Source: Verrucomicrobiia bacterium (GTDB taxonomy: Bacteria; Verrucomicrobiota; Verrucomicrobiia; Limisphaerales; UBA9464). Taken from it: a DNA stretch of 64,000 nt. The position numbers were made by a program, and so were the translations under genes. Positions within the stretch are counted from its first letter, which is position 1. Every line of letters starts with the position of its first letter. The stretch is from NCBI GenBank assembly GCA_019634635.1, contig JAHCBB010000005.1:109474-173473 (forward strand), in the 5' to 3' direction. Shown here piece after piece: positions 1 through 8,602 of the stretch. The notes under the pieces were generated by a model. The model did no database searches. It saw only the letters and a list, made by a program, of their open reading frames with translations, and was not told where the DNA came from.

Positions 1-635
1 TTCTGCGCCTGGATCGCCGTGATGATTTCCGGAACCGTAATGCCCATCTGGGCGAGGCGGTCCGGCCGGACCCAGACGCGGATCGAATACTGCCCCGAGC
101 CGAACACCTGGACGCTGGCAATGCCCGGGACGCGGGTCATCCGGTCGTTGAGATTGATGACCGCGTAGTTCGCAAGGAACACGCCGTCATAGGTGTTGTT
201 GGGGGAATACAATGCGAAGAGCACCAGCGGCGACGCGGTGGACTTCTGGACGATCACCCCCTGGTTGTTGACGGCCGTGGGGAGCTGCGAGGCGGCCTGG
301 CTTTGCCGCATCTGGGCGAGGATCTGGTCGGTGTTGGGATCCGTCGTGACATCAAAATCCACCGTCAGGGTCAGGGACCCGTTGTTGGCGCTCAGGGAGT
401 ACATGTACTCCATGTTGTCCACGCCCGACATCTGCTGCTCGATGGGGACCGCAACGGCCTGCTGCACCGTGAGGGCGTCCGCACCCGGATAGGTCGCCTT
501 CACCTGGATCTGCGGATCGGCGATGTTGGGAAACTGCGCGATCGGCAGGTTGAGGGCGGCCACGACACCGACCAGGACCATCAGGATGGCAATGACCATC
601 GCGACGATCGGGCGATTGATGAAAAACCGGGACAT
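1..635 (-). CDS. RND (HAE1/AcrB-type) efflux permease, N-terminal part, cut by window edge
   Basis: This is the first 211 codons of an inner-membrane proton-driven drug/solute pump; the rest lies beyond the left edge. The product starts MSRFFINRPIVAMVIAILM, the usual amphipathic start followed by TM1 of AcrB-like pumps. After it come the periplasmic porter motifs LPIAQFPNIADPQIQV, YPGAD, VPIEQQMSGVDNM and DPNTDQ, which are typical of the hydrophobe/amphiphile efflux-1 family. The ATG at 635 is chosen because the conserved N-terminus begins there. It lies 68 bases after the adaptor gene, so the two are almost certainly one leftward operon. The substrate cannot be told, and the catalytic TM4/TM10 residues are outside the window. 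Confidence 0.93.
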   Translation of the reverse strand, partial: MSRFFINRPIVAMVIAILMVLVGVVAALNLPIAQFPNIADPQIQVKATYPGADALTVQQAVAVPIEQQMSGVDNMEYMYSLSANNGSLTLTVDFDVTTDPNTDQILAQMRQSQAASQLPTAVNNQGVIVQKSTASPLVLFALYSPNNTYDGVFLANYAVINLNDRMTRVPGIASVQVFGSGQYSIRVWVRPDRLAQMGITVPEIITAIQAQ

Positions 636-703
636 GCGTCGTGGCGGGCGCGGCCGTCAGCCCCGTCCGATTTTCCGGGGGCGGTGCGTGTTCGGGGCGG
701 CGA

Positions 704-1864
704 TCACGGGACGGCAGGTGCGTTGGTCATGACCCACGGGACGGGTTTCACCGCCATGCCGTCCCGGACCTTTTGCAGGCCCTCCGCGACGACCCGGTCC
801 CCAGCCTTCACTGCGCCCTGGATCGCCCAGAGGCTCCCCAGGCGCTCCCCGGTCTGCACCGGCACCATGTTCACCGTGTCGTCCGGGGCGACCACGGCGA
901 CCAGCGACCGGCCCTGGACGTCGTAGATCGCACGCTGCGGCACCACCAGGGCATCCGACTCCACGCGAACCAGTGCACGCACGCGCGTGAACATTCCCGG
1001 GACCAGCAGGCCTTGCGGATTGGGGAACTCGCCAACCACCTGGATGGTGCCGGTCCGAACATCCACCTGGTTGTCACCGTAGCGGACCGAACCGCGGTGA
1101 GGATAAATATCGCCGCCCGCCAGGATGAGCTCCAGCCCGTCGCGGGGCATCGGGTTGGAGGAGCTGCGAAGATCCCGCCCCGCTTTTAACTCCGCCTCCT
1201 GGATCGCGATCATGAATTGCTGGGCGACCGAGAAGTAGGCGCGGATGGGGTCGGTCTGGGTGACCGTGGTCAGAACTCCACTGGCCGGACCCACGAGATT
1301 GCCCACCTGGGCCTGGGTGACGCTGGCAAGACCGGCAACCCCGGTCACGGGGGACCGGATCGTGGTGAATCCGAGGTTGATCTGCGCGGACAGCACGTCC
1401 GCCTCGGCACTGGCCACTTCACCGACGGCCGCCTTGTCCGCCTGGATCGCGTCATCGAGCTCCTGCTGGCTGATGGCCTCGACCGCCGCCAGCGGTGTGT
1501 AGCGCTGGACATCGAGGGCGGTTTTTTCCTTGTGGGCCTGGGCCTCCACCAGTTGAGCCCGGGCGCGCGCGAGGGTTGCCTCGAACGGGGCGGGATCAAT
1601 CTGGAAGAGCACCTGACCGTTGGTGACCCCACTGCCCTCGACATAATTCCGGCTTTTCAGGTAGCCGCTGACCTGGGCGGAGATGGACGCATTGACCTCG
1701 CTGTCGAGCGTGCCCACCCAGTCGCGATACACAGGGACGTTGGTGGCAATGACGGTCGCCACCTGAACCTCGGGGGAAGCGGGCGGCGGCGGCGGTGCCT
1801 TCGGGTGGCAGCCCAGGCCTGCGGCTGCCACAAGGGACAGGAGTTGGGGGAAGTTCTTCACCAT
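704..1864 (-). CDS. RND efflux periplasmic adaptor (membrane fusion protein), lipoprotein
   Basis: A 386-residue adaptor that would link the inner-membrane permease encoded next to it with an outer-membrane channel. The N-terminus (MVKNFPQLLSLVAAAGLGC) is a lipoprotein signal with the lipidated Cys at about residue 19, followed by a proline-rich linker. The lipoyl-like half motifs (SAQVSGYLKSRNYVEGSGV, then TTIRSPVTGVAGLASV) flank an alpha-helical hairpin rich in Ala/Glu/Gln (about 100-160), and beta-barrel and membrane-proximal domains follow. Its length is normal for the AcrA/MexA family. No outer-membrane factor gene is beside it on this side, so that component is either beyond the left edge or shared, for example with the complete pump at 53.8-59.6 kb. 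Confidence 0.93.
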   Translation of the reverse strand: MVKNFPQLLSLVAAAGLGCHPKAPPPPPASPEVQVATVIATNVPVYRDWVGTLDSEVNASISAQVSGYLKSRNYVEGSGVTNGQVLFQIDPAPFEATLARARAQLVEAQAHKEKTALDVQRYTPLAAVEAISQQELDDAIQADKAAVGEVASAEADVLSAQINLGFTTIRSPVTGVAGLASVTQAQVGNLVGPASGVLTTVTQTDPIRAYFSVAQQFMIAIQEAELKAGRDLRSSSNPMPRDGLELILAGGDIYPHRGSVRYGDNQVDVRTGTIQVVGEFPNPQGLLVPGMFTRVRALVRVESDALVVPQRAIYDVQGRSLVAVVAPDDTVNMVPVQTGERLGSLWAIQGAVKAGDRVVAEGLQKVRDGMAVKPVPWVMTNAPAVP

Positions 1865-2017
1865 AAACCAAGGCGACGCCCGGTACCAACCGCCATGGCG
1901 CCCGCAGGCTTACCCGACGACGAAGCAACTTCCAACCGGGAAACGCCGGAATCCGGGCCTGTCCCGCCCCCGGTGAATTCGGACCGTCGAATTTCACGGC
2001 CCGAGCCCGAACCGGAC

Positions 2018-3595
2018 CTACCCAACCGCCACGAACCGCAGGCATTGCCCCGGACGCACCTGGGCGATCCGGGCCGTGTCGCCGGGCTCCGTCATTCCCA
2101 GTTTTGGATAACCGCCCAGCGTGGGACCGTCGGCCATGGTGATGACGGGGAACCCGTCGGGAGGCACCTGGACGGATCCCGCCAGGACCGGCTCCGAAAT
2201 CATTTCCCCGCAATCCGGATGAATGGAGGGTCCTTCCAGCCGGTAGCCCACGCGGTCGCTTCGGCTGGAGACCCGCCAGAGGGTCGAAAAGAAAAGACCA
2301 TGCTGATCCTCCGAAAAGGCATCCCATTGGGGTCCACGCCAGACCCGCACGACGGGAACATCAGACCAGTCGCGCTGTCCGGACCACGGAACCCGGCGCG
2401 CAGCCGTCGCATCGGGCGGCGCGAAGCCCGAGGCGCCGGCCCGCCCGAGGCGGTCTCCCGGGGCCAGCAGAGGACTCAGTCGCGCCCTGGAATGCATGCT
2501 CGCACTCCCCAGGACCGACGGGGCGGCAATCCCTCCAGGAACGGCAACGTAGGTCCATACCCCGCTTCGCCCCGGACCAAACTCCAGCACCTCCCCGGCT
2601 TGAACCCGGAATGCACTCCAACCCGGGCTCCCGGATCGGGTCGGTCCTGAACTCCCGGCAACCGAGATCCATCCCGATTCCAGAACCTCCAGCCGCTGCC
2701 CCTGGAGGCAAAGCTCGAGCACGGGAAGTCCCGGGGCATTGTCCAGCAGGCGATTGGCCCATCCGGCGGCGACGGGGTCCATGGTGCCACCGGCCGGCAC
2801 GCCATACCGACGAAGGCCGGGACGCCCAAGGTCCTGAATCGAAATCCCCGATCCCGTTTCAAGGATGCGAAGGCAGGGAATGGCACCCAAAGCTTCCGGG
2901 GCCAGGAATCGTTCCACGGAATCCCGCTTCGGGAGCGGATCCCCGGGGTCGCGCCGCAGGAAGCGCACGCGATCCCCGGGATGCAGCGCAAAGGTGTCTT
3001 CGATTGAGGACGCCTGCGGACAGAAGAGTTCGCAATCGGTCGAGCCGATGAGATTCCAGCCTCCGGGGCTCGCGACTGGATACACCCCGGTCTGTTCCCC
3101 GCCGATGGCGACGCTTCCCGCGGCGACGCGGGGTCTGGGTGTGGCGAGACGCGGCGTGCGGAGCCGAGGGTCGAGTCCGCCGAGATAGGGAAATCCCGGG
3201 GCAAAGCCGAGGCAATGAACCCGGTACTCCGCCCCGGAGTGACACGCCACAACCCCGGCCGAAGACAGGCCGGCGTGGGTGGCCACCCGCGCGAGATCCG
3301 GACCATCGTAGCTCACCTCCAAATCCACCCGGCGCGATCCGGGGTCCGACCCGGGCGGCACCCGAGGTGTTGCCTGCTCCCGAACCGCGGCGAGGGCCGC
3401 CGCCGGATCCGTGGGCGCCGCCACCAACAACAACAGCGTGGTGAAGGCCGGGACGATCTCCTCCAGATCTGGAATGCGCGCAGCCGCCAGGGCCGCCTTC
3501 AGTGCGCAGCCCCGCCAGAACGTGGACTCGTCAATTCCCGAGCCAAAGCGCACCAGCAGCGCCCGCGGACCGTACCTGACGACTTCCAGGGACAT
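2018..3595 (-). CDS. pxpBC: Fused 5-oxoprolinase subunits B and C (PxpB-PxpC; KipI-KipA/allophanate hydrolase-like)
   Basis: A 525-residue fusion of the two subunits that, with PxpA, hydrolyse 5-oxoproline (pyroglutamate) to glutamate using ATP. The N-terminal half is the PxpB/KipI (CT_C_D) domain, with GFAPGFPYLGGLDPRL and PRVAAGSVAIGGEQTGVYP at about 140-190. The C-terminal half is the PxpC/KipA (CT_A_B, biotin-carboxylase-like) domain, starting near residue 250 with SIQDLGRPGLRRYGVPAGG and DPVAAGWANRLL. I chose the ATG at 3595 because GGGGAAGG precedes it at good spacing; an in-frame ATG at 3622 would add nine residues. No pxpA is in the window. It lies 56 bases after hisS. KipI-type regulation of a kinase is a less likely alternative role. 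Confidence 0.88.
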   Translation of the reverse strand: MSLEVVRYGPRALLVRFGSGIDESTFWRGCALKAALAAARIPDLEEIVPAFTTLLLLVAAPTDPAAALAAVREQATPRVPPGSDPGSRRVDLEVSYDGPDLARVATHAGLSSAGVVACHSGAEYRVHCLGFAPGFPYLGGLDPRLRTPRLATPRPRVAAGSVAIGGEQTGVYPVASPGGWNLIGSTDCELFCPQASSIEDTFALHPGDRVRFLRRDPGDPLPKRDSVERFLAPEALGAIPCLRILETGSGISIQDLGRPGLRRYGVPAGGTMDPVAAGWANRLLDNAPGLPVLELCLQGQRLEVLESGWISVAGSSGPTRSGSPGWSAFRVQAGEVLEFGPGRSGVWTYVAVPGGIAAPSVLGSASMHSRARLSPLLAPGDRLGRAGASGFAPPDATAARRVPWSGQRDWSDVPVVRVWRGPQWDAFSEDQHGLFFSTLWRVSSRSDRVGYRLEGPSIHPDCGEMISEPVLAGSVQVPPDGFPVITMADGPTLGGYPKLGMTEPGDTARIAQVRPGQCLRFVAVG

Positions 3596-3651
3596 GCAAC
3601 CTTCCCCAATACTCTGAACCATCCCACGCGGACCCGAACCGCCCCAGGGTG

Positions 3652-4902
3652 CTACGACAGGGCCGCCACCACCTCCAGGGCGGGTACCGATCGTTCGGTG
3701 CGCCGTCGCAGATCCCGAATCCGCGCCCGCACGTCACCATTCGCATCGGCCTCGAGCTGGACCGTGATTTCCACCCCGGATTCGAGTGCGCGGCGAAACT
3801 GCTTGTCCCCCTTGGCGGGCGTCAGGCTGAAATCCACCGAGCGACCCGCCTCGCGCAACCGCTGAACCAGGCCCAGCGACGGTCCGCGAAGGGACTCCTC
3901 GGAGATCACGACGAAAATCTGGGCCGCCTCCGAGAATCCCGGAGCCAGGCCGCGCGCTTTGATCAGCTCGGCAAGCACGACATCTCCCATGCCAAACCCG
4001 AGGGCGGGCATCCGGACCCGTCCGTTGCTCACCTGCCCAACCAGCTGGTCGTAACGTCCGCCCCCGGCGATCGCCCGAAATTCACCCTTGCGATCAAACG
4101 CCTCGAAGACCACCCCGGTGTAGTACGCCAGCCCACGGATGACGCCATAGTCCACGCGGACAAATTCGCCAAGGCCCCGGGCATCCAGATTCTCCAGCAT
4201 GGCCTGGAGCTCCGGCTCCGGGACGCCCGCCGCGATGAACTCCCGCACTGCCAACAACGGAATCCCCAGGCGCTCCAGCCGCCCGGCACTCTGCGCCTCC
4301 GGCTCACGTTCCAGCTTGTCCACGATCTGGTAGAATTCACCGGCGTGCTCCGGATCCCCGCCCCGCGCGAGGAAGAACCGCTGCCACGCCTGCCGGCTGC
4401 TGAGGCGCACCACAAAGTCCCCGGCCGTCAACCCGAACGCGCGCAGCACGTCCACGAGCAACGCAACCATCTCGGCGTCCGCAGCCCCATCCGCCTCGCC
4501 AAACAGGTCGCAGTTCAACTGGAAATGCTCGCGCAAACGACCCTTCTGCTGTTTCTCATACCGGAACAACTGGGGCACTGAAAACCAGCGGACCGGTTTC
4601 CGGTAGGCGCGTTCGGCCCGCGCCACCATGCGGGCCACCGTCGGGGTCATCTCCGGGCGCAAGGACACCTCGCGCCCGCCCTTGTCCGTGAAATTGAACA
4701 ACTGGGCAACGATCTCAGGCCCCGACTTGTTCGTGTACAGCTCCAGCGGCTCAAGGGGCGGCCCATCGTATTCGCGAAACCCATACCGCCGCGCCGTCTC
4801 GCGCCAGCACCGGAAGATGTGCTGGCGAAGGTCGCAGCTCCACCCCTCCGCGGGAGGCAGTGGCTCGGGGTAAAAATCTCGAAATCCGGGAAGACGTTCC
4901 AT
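3652..4902 (-). CDS. hisS: Histidyl-tRNA synthetase
   Basis: A class II aminoacyl-tRNA synthetase that charges tRNA-His in the cytosol, 416 residues from the chosen ATG. The sequence shows LRPEMTP (81-87), motif 2 RYEKQQKGRLREHFQ (about 114-128), the histidine-specific loop RGLAYYTG (256-263) and AGGGRYD (279-285), followed by an anticodon-binding domain in the last 90 residues. That last domain argues against HisZ, the regulatory paralogue. The open frame extends upstream to a TTG at 4950, but the family N-terminus (GFRDFYPEPL) starts just after the ATG at 4902. It lies between tmk and pxpBC in a leftward run of closely spaced genes. Confidence 0.93.
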   Translation of the reverse strand: MERLPGFRDFYPEPLPPAEGWSCDLRQHIFRCWRETARRYGFREYDGPPLEPLELYTNKSGPEIVAQLFNFTDKGGREVSLRPEMTPTVARMVARAERAYRKPVRWFSVPQLFRYEKQQKGRLREHFQLNCDLFGEADGAADAEMVALLVDVLRAFGLTAGDFVVRLSSRQAWQRFFLARGGDPEHAGEFYQIVDKLEREPEAQSAGRLERLGIPLLAVREFIAAGVPEPELQAMLENLDARGLGEFVRVDYGVIRGLAYYTGVVFEAFDRKGEFRAIAGGGRYDQLVGQVSNGRVRMPALGFGMGDVVLAELIKARGLAPGFSEAAQIFVVISEESLRGPSLGLVQRLREAGRSVDFSLTPAKGDKQFRRALESGVEITVQLEADANGDVRARIRDLRRRTERSVPALEVVAALS

Positions 4903-4962
4903 GCCGCGCCCGCGCAGGCTAGGGGATTCCCCGGACGGGAAGAACCGCAAAAGACGGGAGCC

Positions 4963-5607
4963 CTACGGCAAGAGGATGCGGGCCGCACGCTGCCAGATTC
5001 GGTCGGAAACCTCTGCGGGCGACCCTGTGCCGTCCACCGGGACAAAGCGTTCCGGCTCGCTACCGGACAACGCCTCGTAGGCGGAGTCCACCCGGTCAAA
5101 GAACTCACGGGACTCCTGTTCGAACCGGTCCTCCGCCGCATCCCCGTCCGCGCCTCTGCTCTTCAACCGCCCTTCCGCCTCGCCACGAGGAACCCGGAGC
5201 CAGAGGGTGAGATCAGGACGCGTCCCGCCCACCGCGACATCCACCACGGCGGCCACCCGCGCCGGATCGAGTCCGCGTCCCGAGCCTTGATACGCAACCG
5301 TGGAGTCGAAGAAGCGATCCGCGATGACCACCGTACCGGCATCCAGGGCGGGACGGATCACCCGGCGCACCAGTTCTGCACGGCTGGCGTTCATCAGGAG
5401 CAGCTCGGTCTCCGCGGCCATTCCCCGGCCCGCAGGATCCTGCTTGAGCAGGTCGCGGATCCGTTCCCCGAGGGGGGTCCCGCCCGGTTCGCGCACGGTC
5501 AGCACGGCGCGACCGAGAGACTGGACGCGACCGGCAAGCAACCGGACCTGGGTGCTCTTGCCGCAGCCCTCGCCGCCCTCAAGGGAAATCAGCCGGCCCG
5601 TGGCCAT
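4963..5607 (-). CDS. tmk: Thymidylate kinase
   Basis: A 214-residue dTMP kinase making dTDP for DNA synthesis. It has a P-loop GGEGCGKST at 11-19, the dTMP-binding REPGGTP at 39-45, DRFFDSTVAYQG at 97-108 and a short LID region with the basic stretch near 145-160. The ATG at 5607 is preceded by GAAGG at seven bases. It ends about 60 bases before hisS and begins 21 bases after the DUF1573-cytochrome gene, consistent with co-transcription. The size is typical of the family. Confidence 0.95.
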   Translation of the reverse strand: MATGRLISLEGGEGCGKSTQVRLLAGRVQSLGRAVLTVREPGGTPLGERIRDLLKQDPAGRGMAAETELLLMNASRAELVRRVIRPALDAGTVVIADRFFDSTVAYQGSGRGLDPARVAAVVDVAVGGTRPDLTLWLRVPRGEAEGRLKSRGADGDAAEDRFEQESREFFDRVDSAYEALSGSEPERFVPVDGTGSPAEVSDRIWQRAARILLP

Positions 5608-5628
5608 CAGGGGACCTTCGAGGGACCT

Positions 5629-6579
5629 TCAAGGCCGGGAGGTCGTCGCCGACGGCCCGGCAGGGGCTCCTGCAGCATGTTTCGCCGGCGGGGGATTCGC
5701 CTTGTATTCGTCCTCCAGGTAATCCACGAGGCTCACGATCTGCTGGTCGGTCAGGACACCCCCATTCCGCGCGGCAAAGGCCGGCATCAGGCTGCCGGCG
5801 CGCCCGTCACCGATCCACTTCGCCCAGTAGTTCCGGTCGGTGTTGCGCAGGCGGGTTCGGAGGTCGGGCACCATGGAGGCCCGGTGTTCCGCCTCGTGGC
5901 AGATGCCACAGGCGGCGTCATACAATTCATGGCCCATTTTGCCATAAACCGGCTGGGCATGACACGCGGCGCACTCCCCGCGAAAGACTGCCTGGCGGTC
6001 GGCGGCGGCGACCTGCAGGTTGCGACTGCGGTTCATCGCATTGGGGGCTGGGACCGGGATCGTCACCCCCACCGTCAGCATATAGCTGCCTGCCGAGGAC
6101 ACCACCGTCGCGGTTTTCGTGACCTGCCCCAATTTGCCGGTCCCGTCGAGGGTCACGTCAATGTGACCGCCCTCGTCAGGCTTCAGCACCCACGGACTGG
6201 ACGGCAGCCTGCCGGCGGTGCAGCCGCAGCTGGTGTTGATGAACGAAATGGTGACGTCCTCCGCAGACCGGTTGGTCACGGCGAACACGAACGAGGCCTT
6301 GCGCTCCTCCTCGTCGAGCACCACGTGCTTGCTCATGGCGTCAAACTCGAGGACGCCGGGCTTGCCGGGCTGGTAGGCGGTCGCTCCGCGGGGCGCAGCG
6401 GTGTTGGTGATCACCGCCACCGGTGTTACCGGCCGGGCGGCAGCCGCCGGGATGCCCGGTCTTGCGGGCTTGTGGGGCGGCGGCACCGGAAGTGGGGCGT
6501 TCTGACCGGATGCCCCGATGCAAGCGACCAGCGCGGGCAAAAGCCATCCCAAGACATGGGCAACAGGACGGGTGTGCAT
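5629..6579 (-). CDS. Exported DUF1573 domain-monohaem/dihaem cytochrome c fusion protein
   Basis: 316 residues with an N-terminal export signal; residues 17-20 (LVAC) could also be a lipobox. Residues about 75-170 form a DUF1573 (ASH-like beta-sandwich) domain, marked by FINTSCGCTAGR (Cys 118 and 120) and KPDEGG. Residues about 185-295 form a class I cytochrome c region with two CXXCH-type motifs, CAACH (203-207) and CGICH (224-228), and a candidate haem ligand Met at 265 (SLMPAF). The tail is low-complexity Ala/Pro/Ser. DUF1573 proteins are usually separate and of unknown role. The fusion suggests an extracytoplasmic electron-transfer or anchoring function, which is inference. It precedes tmk on the same strand. 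Confidence 0.85.
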   Translation of the reverse strand: MHTRPVAHVLGWLLPALVACIGASGQNAPLPVPPPHKPARPGIPAAAARPVTPVAVITNTAAPRGATAYQPGKPGVLEFDAMSKHVVLDEEERKASFVFAVTNRSAEDVTISFINTSCGCTAGRLPSSPWVLKPDEGGHIDVTLDGTGKLGQVTKTATVVSSAGSYMLTVGVTIPVPAPNAMNRSRNLQVAAADRQAVFRGECAACHAQPVYGKMGHELYDAACGICHEAEHRASMVPDLRTRLRNTDRNYWAKWIGDGRAGSLMPAFAARNGGVLTDQQIVSLVDYLEDEYKANPPPAKHAAGAPAGPSATTSRP

Positions 6580-6672
6580 TGTTGCCCTTGCTTAGCACGG
6601 GGTTCGTTGACTGACGAGCGGATTTCCCGGCGCATTTCAGACAGCGAGGCTGAACGAAAACGGCCGATGGGC

Positions 6673-7155
6673 TCAGCACGACGTGGGGACGTCGCTGAGC
6701 ACCTTGATCCCATGGGGAATGGCACCCGCGACGATCTCCAGGCACTGCAACGCCCCCTGGGGCTTTCCAGGCAGGCAGATCACGAGGGTCCGACCGATGA
6801 CCGCCGCCAGTCCGCGGGAAAGGATGGCATTGGGGGTGAACTCCAGGGAACGCATGCGCATCGCCTCGCCGAACCCCGGGATCTCCCGGTCGGCAATCTC
6901 GAGCACCGCCTCCGGCGTCACATCGCGAAGCGCCACCCCGGTGCCTCCCGTGGTCAGCACGAGATGGCAGTCCTGAGCCTGCAACTCACGGACGGCCCGC
7001 TGGATGAGACGAAGGTCATCCGGAACGACCCGGGAACCGGCAACCGTCCAGCCGTACTCGGCCGCGGCCCGGGCCAGCGCCGGACCGCCCAGATCCTCGT
7101 ATCGGCCCTCTGACGCCCGGTCGGACACCGTCACGATCCCGCAGTGTATCGTCAT
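6673..7155 (-). CDS. Molybdenum cofactor biosynthesis protein, MogA/MoaB family
   Basis: A 160-residue MoCF-fold protein, about the usual length for MoaB/MogA. It has the conserved TTGGTGVALRDVTPE (68-82), preceded by GIVTVSDRAS at the N-terminus, and GKP (LPGKPQGA) near the C-terminus. MogA-type enzymes adenylylate molybdopterin before molybdate insertion; MoaB is a close relative. I cannot tell which role applies here. No other Moco genes are in the window. It ends 93 bases before the DUF1573-cytochrome gene on the same strand and diverges from yihY with only 58 bases between. Confidence 0.9.
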   Translation of the reverse strand: MTIHCGIVTVSDRASEGRYEDLGGPALARAAAEYGWTVAGSRVVPDDLRLIQRAVRELQAQDCHLVLTTGGTGVALRDVTPEAVLEIADREIPGFGEAMRMRSLEFTPNAILSRGLAAVIGRTLVICLPGKPQGALQCLEIVAGAIPHGIKVLSDVPTSC

Positions 7156-7213
7156 GACGCAACGCTCTCAGGAAGTCGGTTGAAGCTCCAGACCGGTTCA
7201 CTAGGCTGAGTCC

Positions 7214-8602
7214 ATGCGGATTCCGATGCTCGGGCGCGTGCGCTTGCTGGCGGGCGGGATTTTACGTGGCGCGCCGCACATCGTACCCCCGGGGTCCGCG
7301 CTCGGAAGAATCGCCGGGTTTTGGGTCCGCGTACTGCATTTGTTCCTGCAGAACCGGGGGCCGGTCCGCGCCGCCGCCCTGGCCTACACGACGCTGCTGG
7401 CGCTGGTGCCGTTGCTGGCGATCTCCTTCAGCGTTGCCGCGCTGTTCCTTCCGCGAGAGGAGCACCAGCGCCGGGAGCAGCTGCTCGAATGGATCGAGTT
7501 TGGGGTCGCCCGGGCCGCCCCCGCACTGGGTCTGAGCAGCGAGGACGGCAAGGTCCAGCGGGCCCTCGTGGCCGCAAACATCGTCTCCTTCGTTGAACGG
7601 ATCCATTTCAAGACGATCGGTGCGGCCGCAAGCCTGGGTCTGCTGCTGCTGGTGCTCGGCCTTCTCCGGGCGGTGGAAACGGCCTTCAACGACATCTGGG
7701 ACGTGCCGCGGGGCCGCAACTCCGGCAGGAGCCTCGTGTATTACTGGGCGGCCATCACACTGGGCCCCGTGGTCCTCCTCGGGGCCAAGGTCGCCAACTA
7801 CCTGCCGCATGTCCCTGCCGGCGTGCCCGGCGTGCTGGCGTCGCTCATCGCCTTCGCCGTGATGCCGCTGGGAATGTTCCTCGCGTTCAGCGGACTCTAC
7901 TACCTGATGCCCAACACCCGGGTGCGCTGGCATGCCGCGCTGGCCGGGGGTGCCGTGGCGGCGGTGTTGTGGACGCTCAACAACAAGCTGGCGGCCCTGT
8001 ACAACACGCGTGTTCTGACCGCTTCGGCCATCTACGGCGCGCTCGGGGTGCTGCCGATCTTTCTCGCAGGCATGTATCTGAGCTGGGTCATCGTGCTGTT
8101 TGGCGCCCAGGTGGCGAGCGCATTGCAGCACAGAACGAGGGCGGAGGACCTCTGGCGGTCCGGGGGCGTCCCGACGGGGGACGACACCCAGGGCGCGTTG
8201 CAGTTGATGACCCGCGTCGGGGCGCGGTTTGCCGCCGGGGCGGATCCCCCCGGCGCCGACGAATTGCGCGAGGAGCTGGCCCTGCCCGGCGCCCGCACCG
8301 AAGCCTTGTTGGAACGGCTCATCGAAGGCCGCCTTCTTCATGCCATCGAGGGGTACCCGACGCGCTATGCCCCCGCGCGTCCGCTGGCGAACATCACCGC
8401 CTGGGACATTCTCGAGGCCCTGCGCGAGCGGGGGCAGGGCGGGGGACCGGTCTCCGGGGATTCCCGGGTCCACGCAGCCCTGGAGAGCATTCGCGCCGCC
8501 TGCGGCGAAACCGCTCGTTCCATCACGCTGGCGGCGCTGGTGACTCCACCGGCAACGCAATCCCGGGTCGCCCGGGAAACCCGAGCAGCCGGCGCTCCTT
8601 GA
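7214..8602 (+). CDS. YihY/BrkB-family integral membrane protein
   Basis: 462 residues. Residues about 40-310 form the YihY/BrkB membrane domain with about six hydrophobic segments and the family patterns AALAYTTLLALVPLLAI, YYLMPNTRVRWHAALAGG and LSWVIVLFGAQVA. The last 150 residues are soluble and resemble a small helical, winged-helix-like extension found in long members of the family. Family members were once called ribonuclease BN in error, and no enzymatic role is established. The ATG at 7214 is the only reasonable start. Its 3' end overlaps the convergent gene on the other strand by 80 bases (8523-8602), which is unusual. Confidence 0.88.
   Translation: MRIPMLGRVRLLAGGILRGAPHIVPPGSALGRIAGFWVRVLHLFLQNRGPVRAAALAYTTLLALVPLLAISFSVAALFLPREEHQRREQLLEWIEFGVARAAPALGLSSEDGKVQRALVAANIVSFVERIHFKTIGAAASLGLLLLVLGLLRAVETAFNDIWDVPRGRNSGRSLVYYWAAITLGPVVLLGAKVANYLPHVPAGVPGVLASLIAFAVMPLGMFLAFSGLYYLMPNTRVRWHAALAGGAVAAVLWTLNNKLAALYNTRVLTASAIYGALGVLPIFLAGMYLSWVIVLFGAQVASALQHRTRAEDLWRSGGVPTGDDTQGALQLMTRVGARFAAGADPPGADELREELALPGARTEALLERLIEGRLLHAIEGYPTRYAPARPLANITAWDILEALRERGQGGGPVSGDSRVHAALESIRAACGETARSITLAALVTPPATQSRVARETRAAGAP

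Noticed and set aside
4819..7113. 764-codon open frame on the plus strand
   Set aside because: It runs antisense across parts of hisS, tmk, the cytochrome gene and the mog-type gene. Composition is typical of shadow frames.
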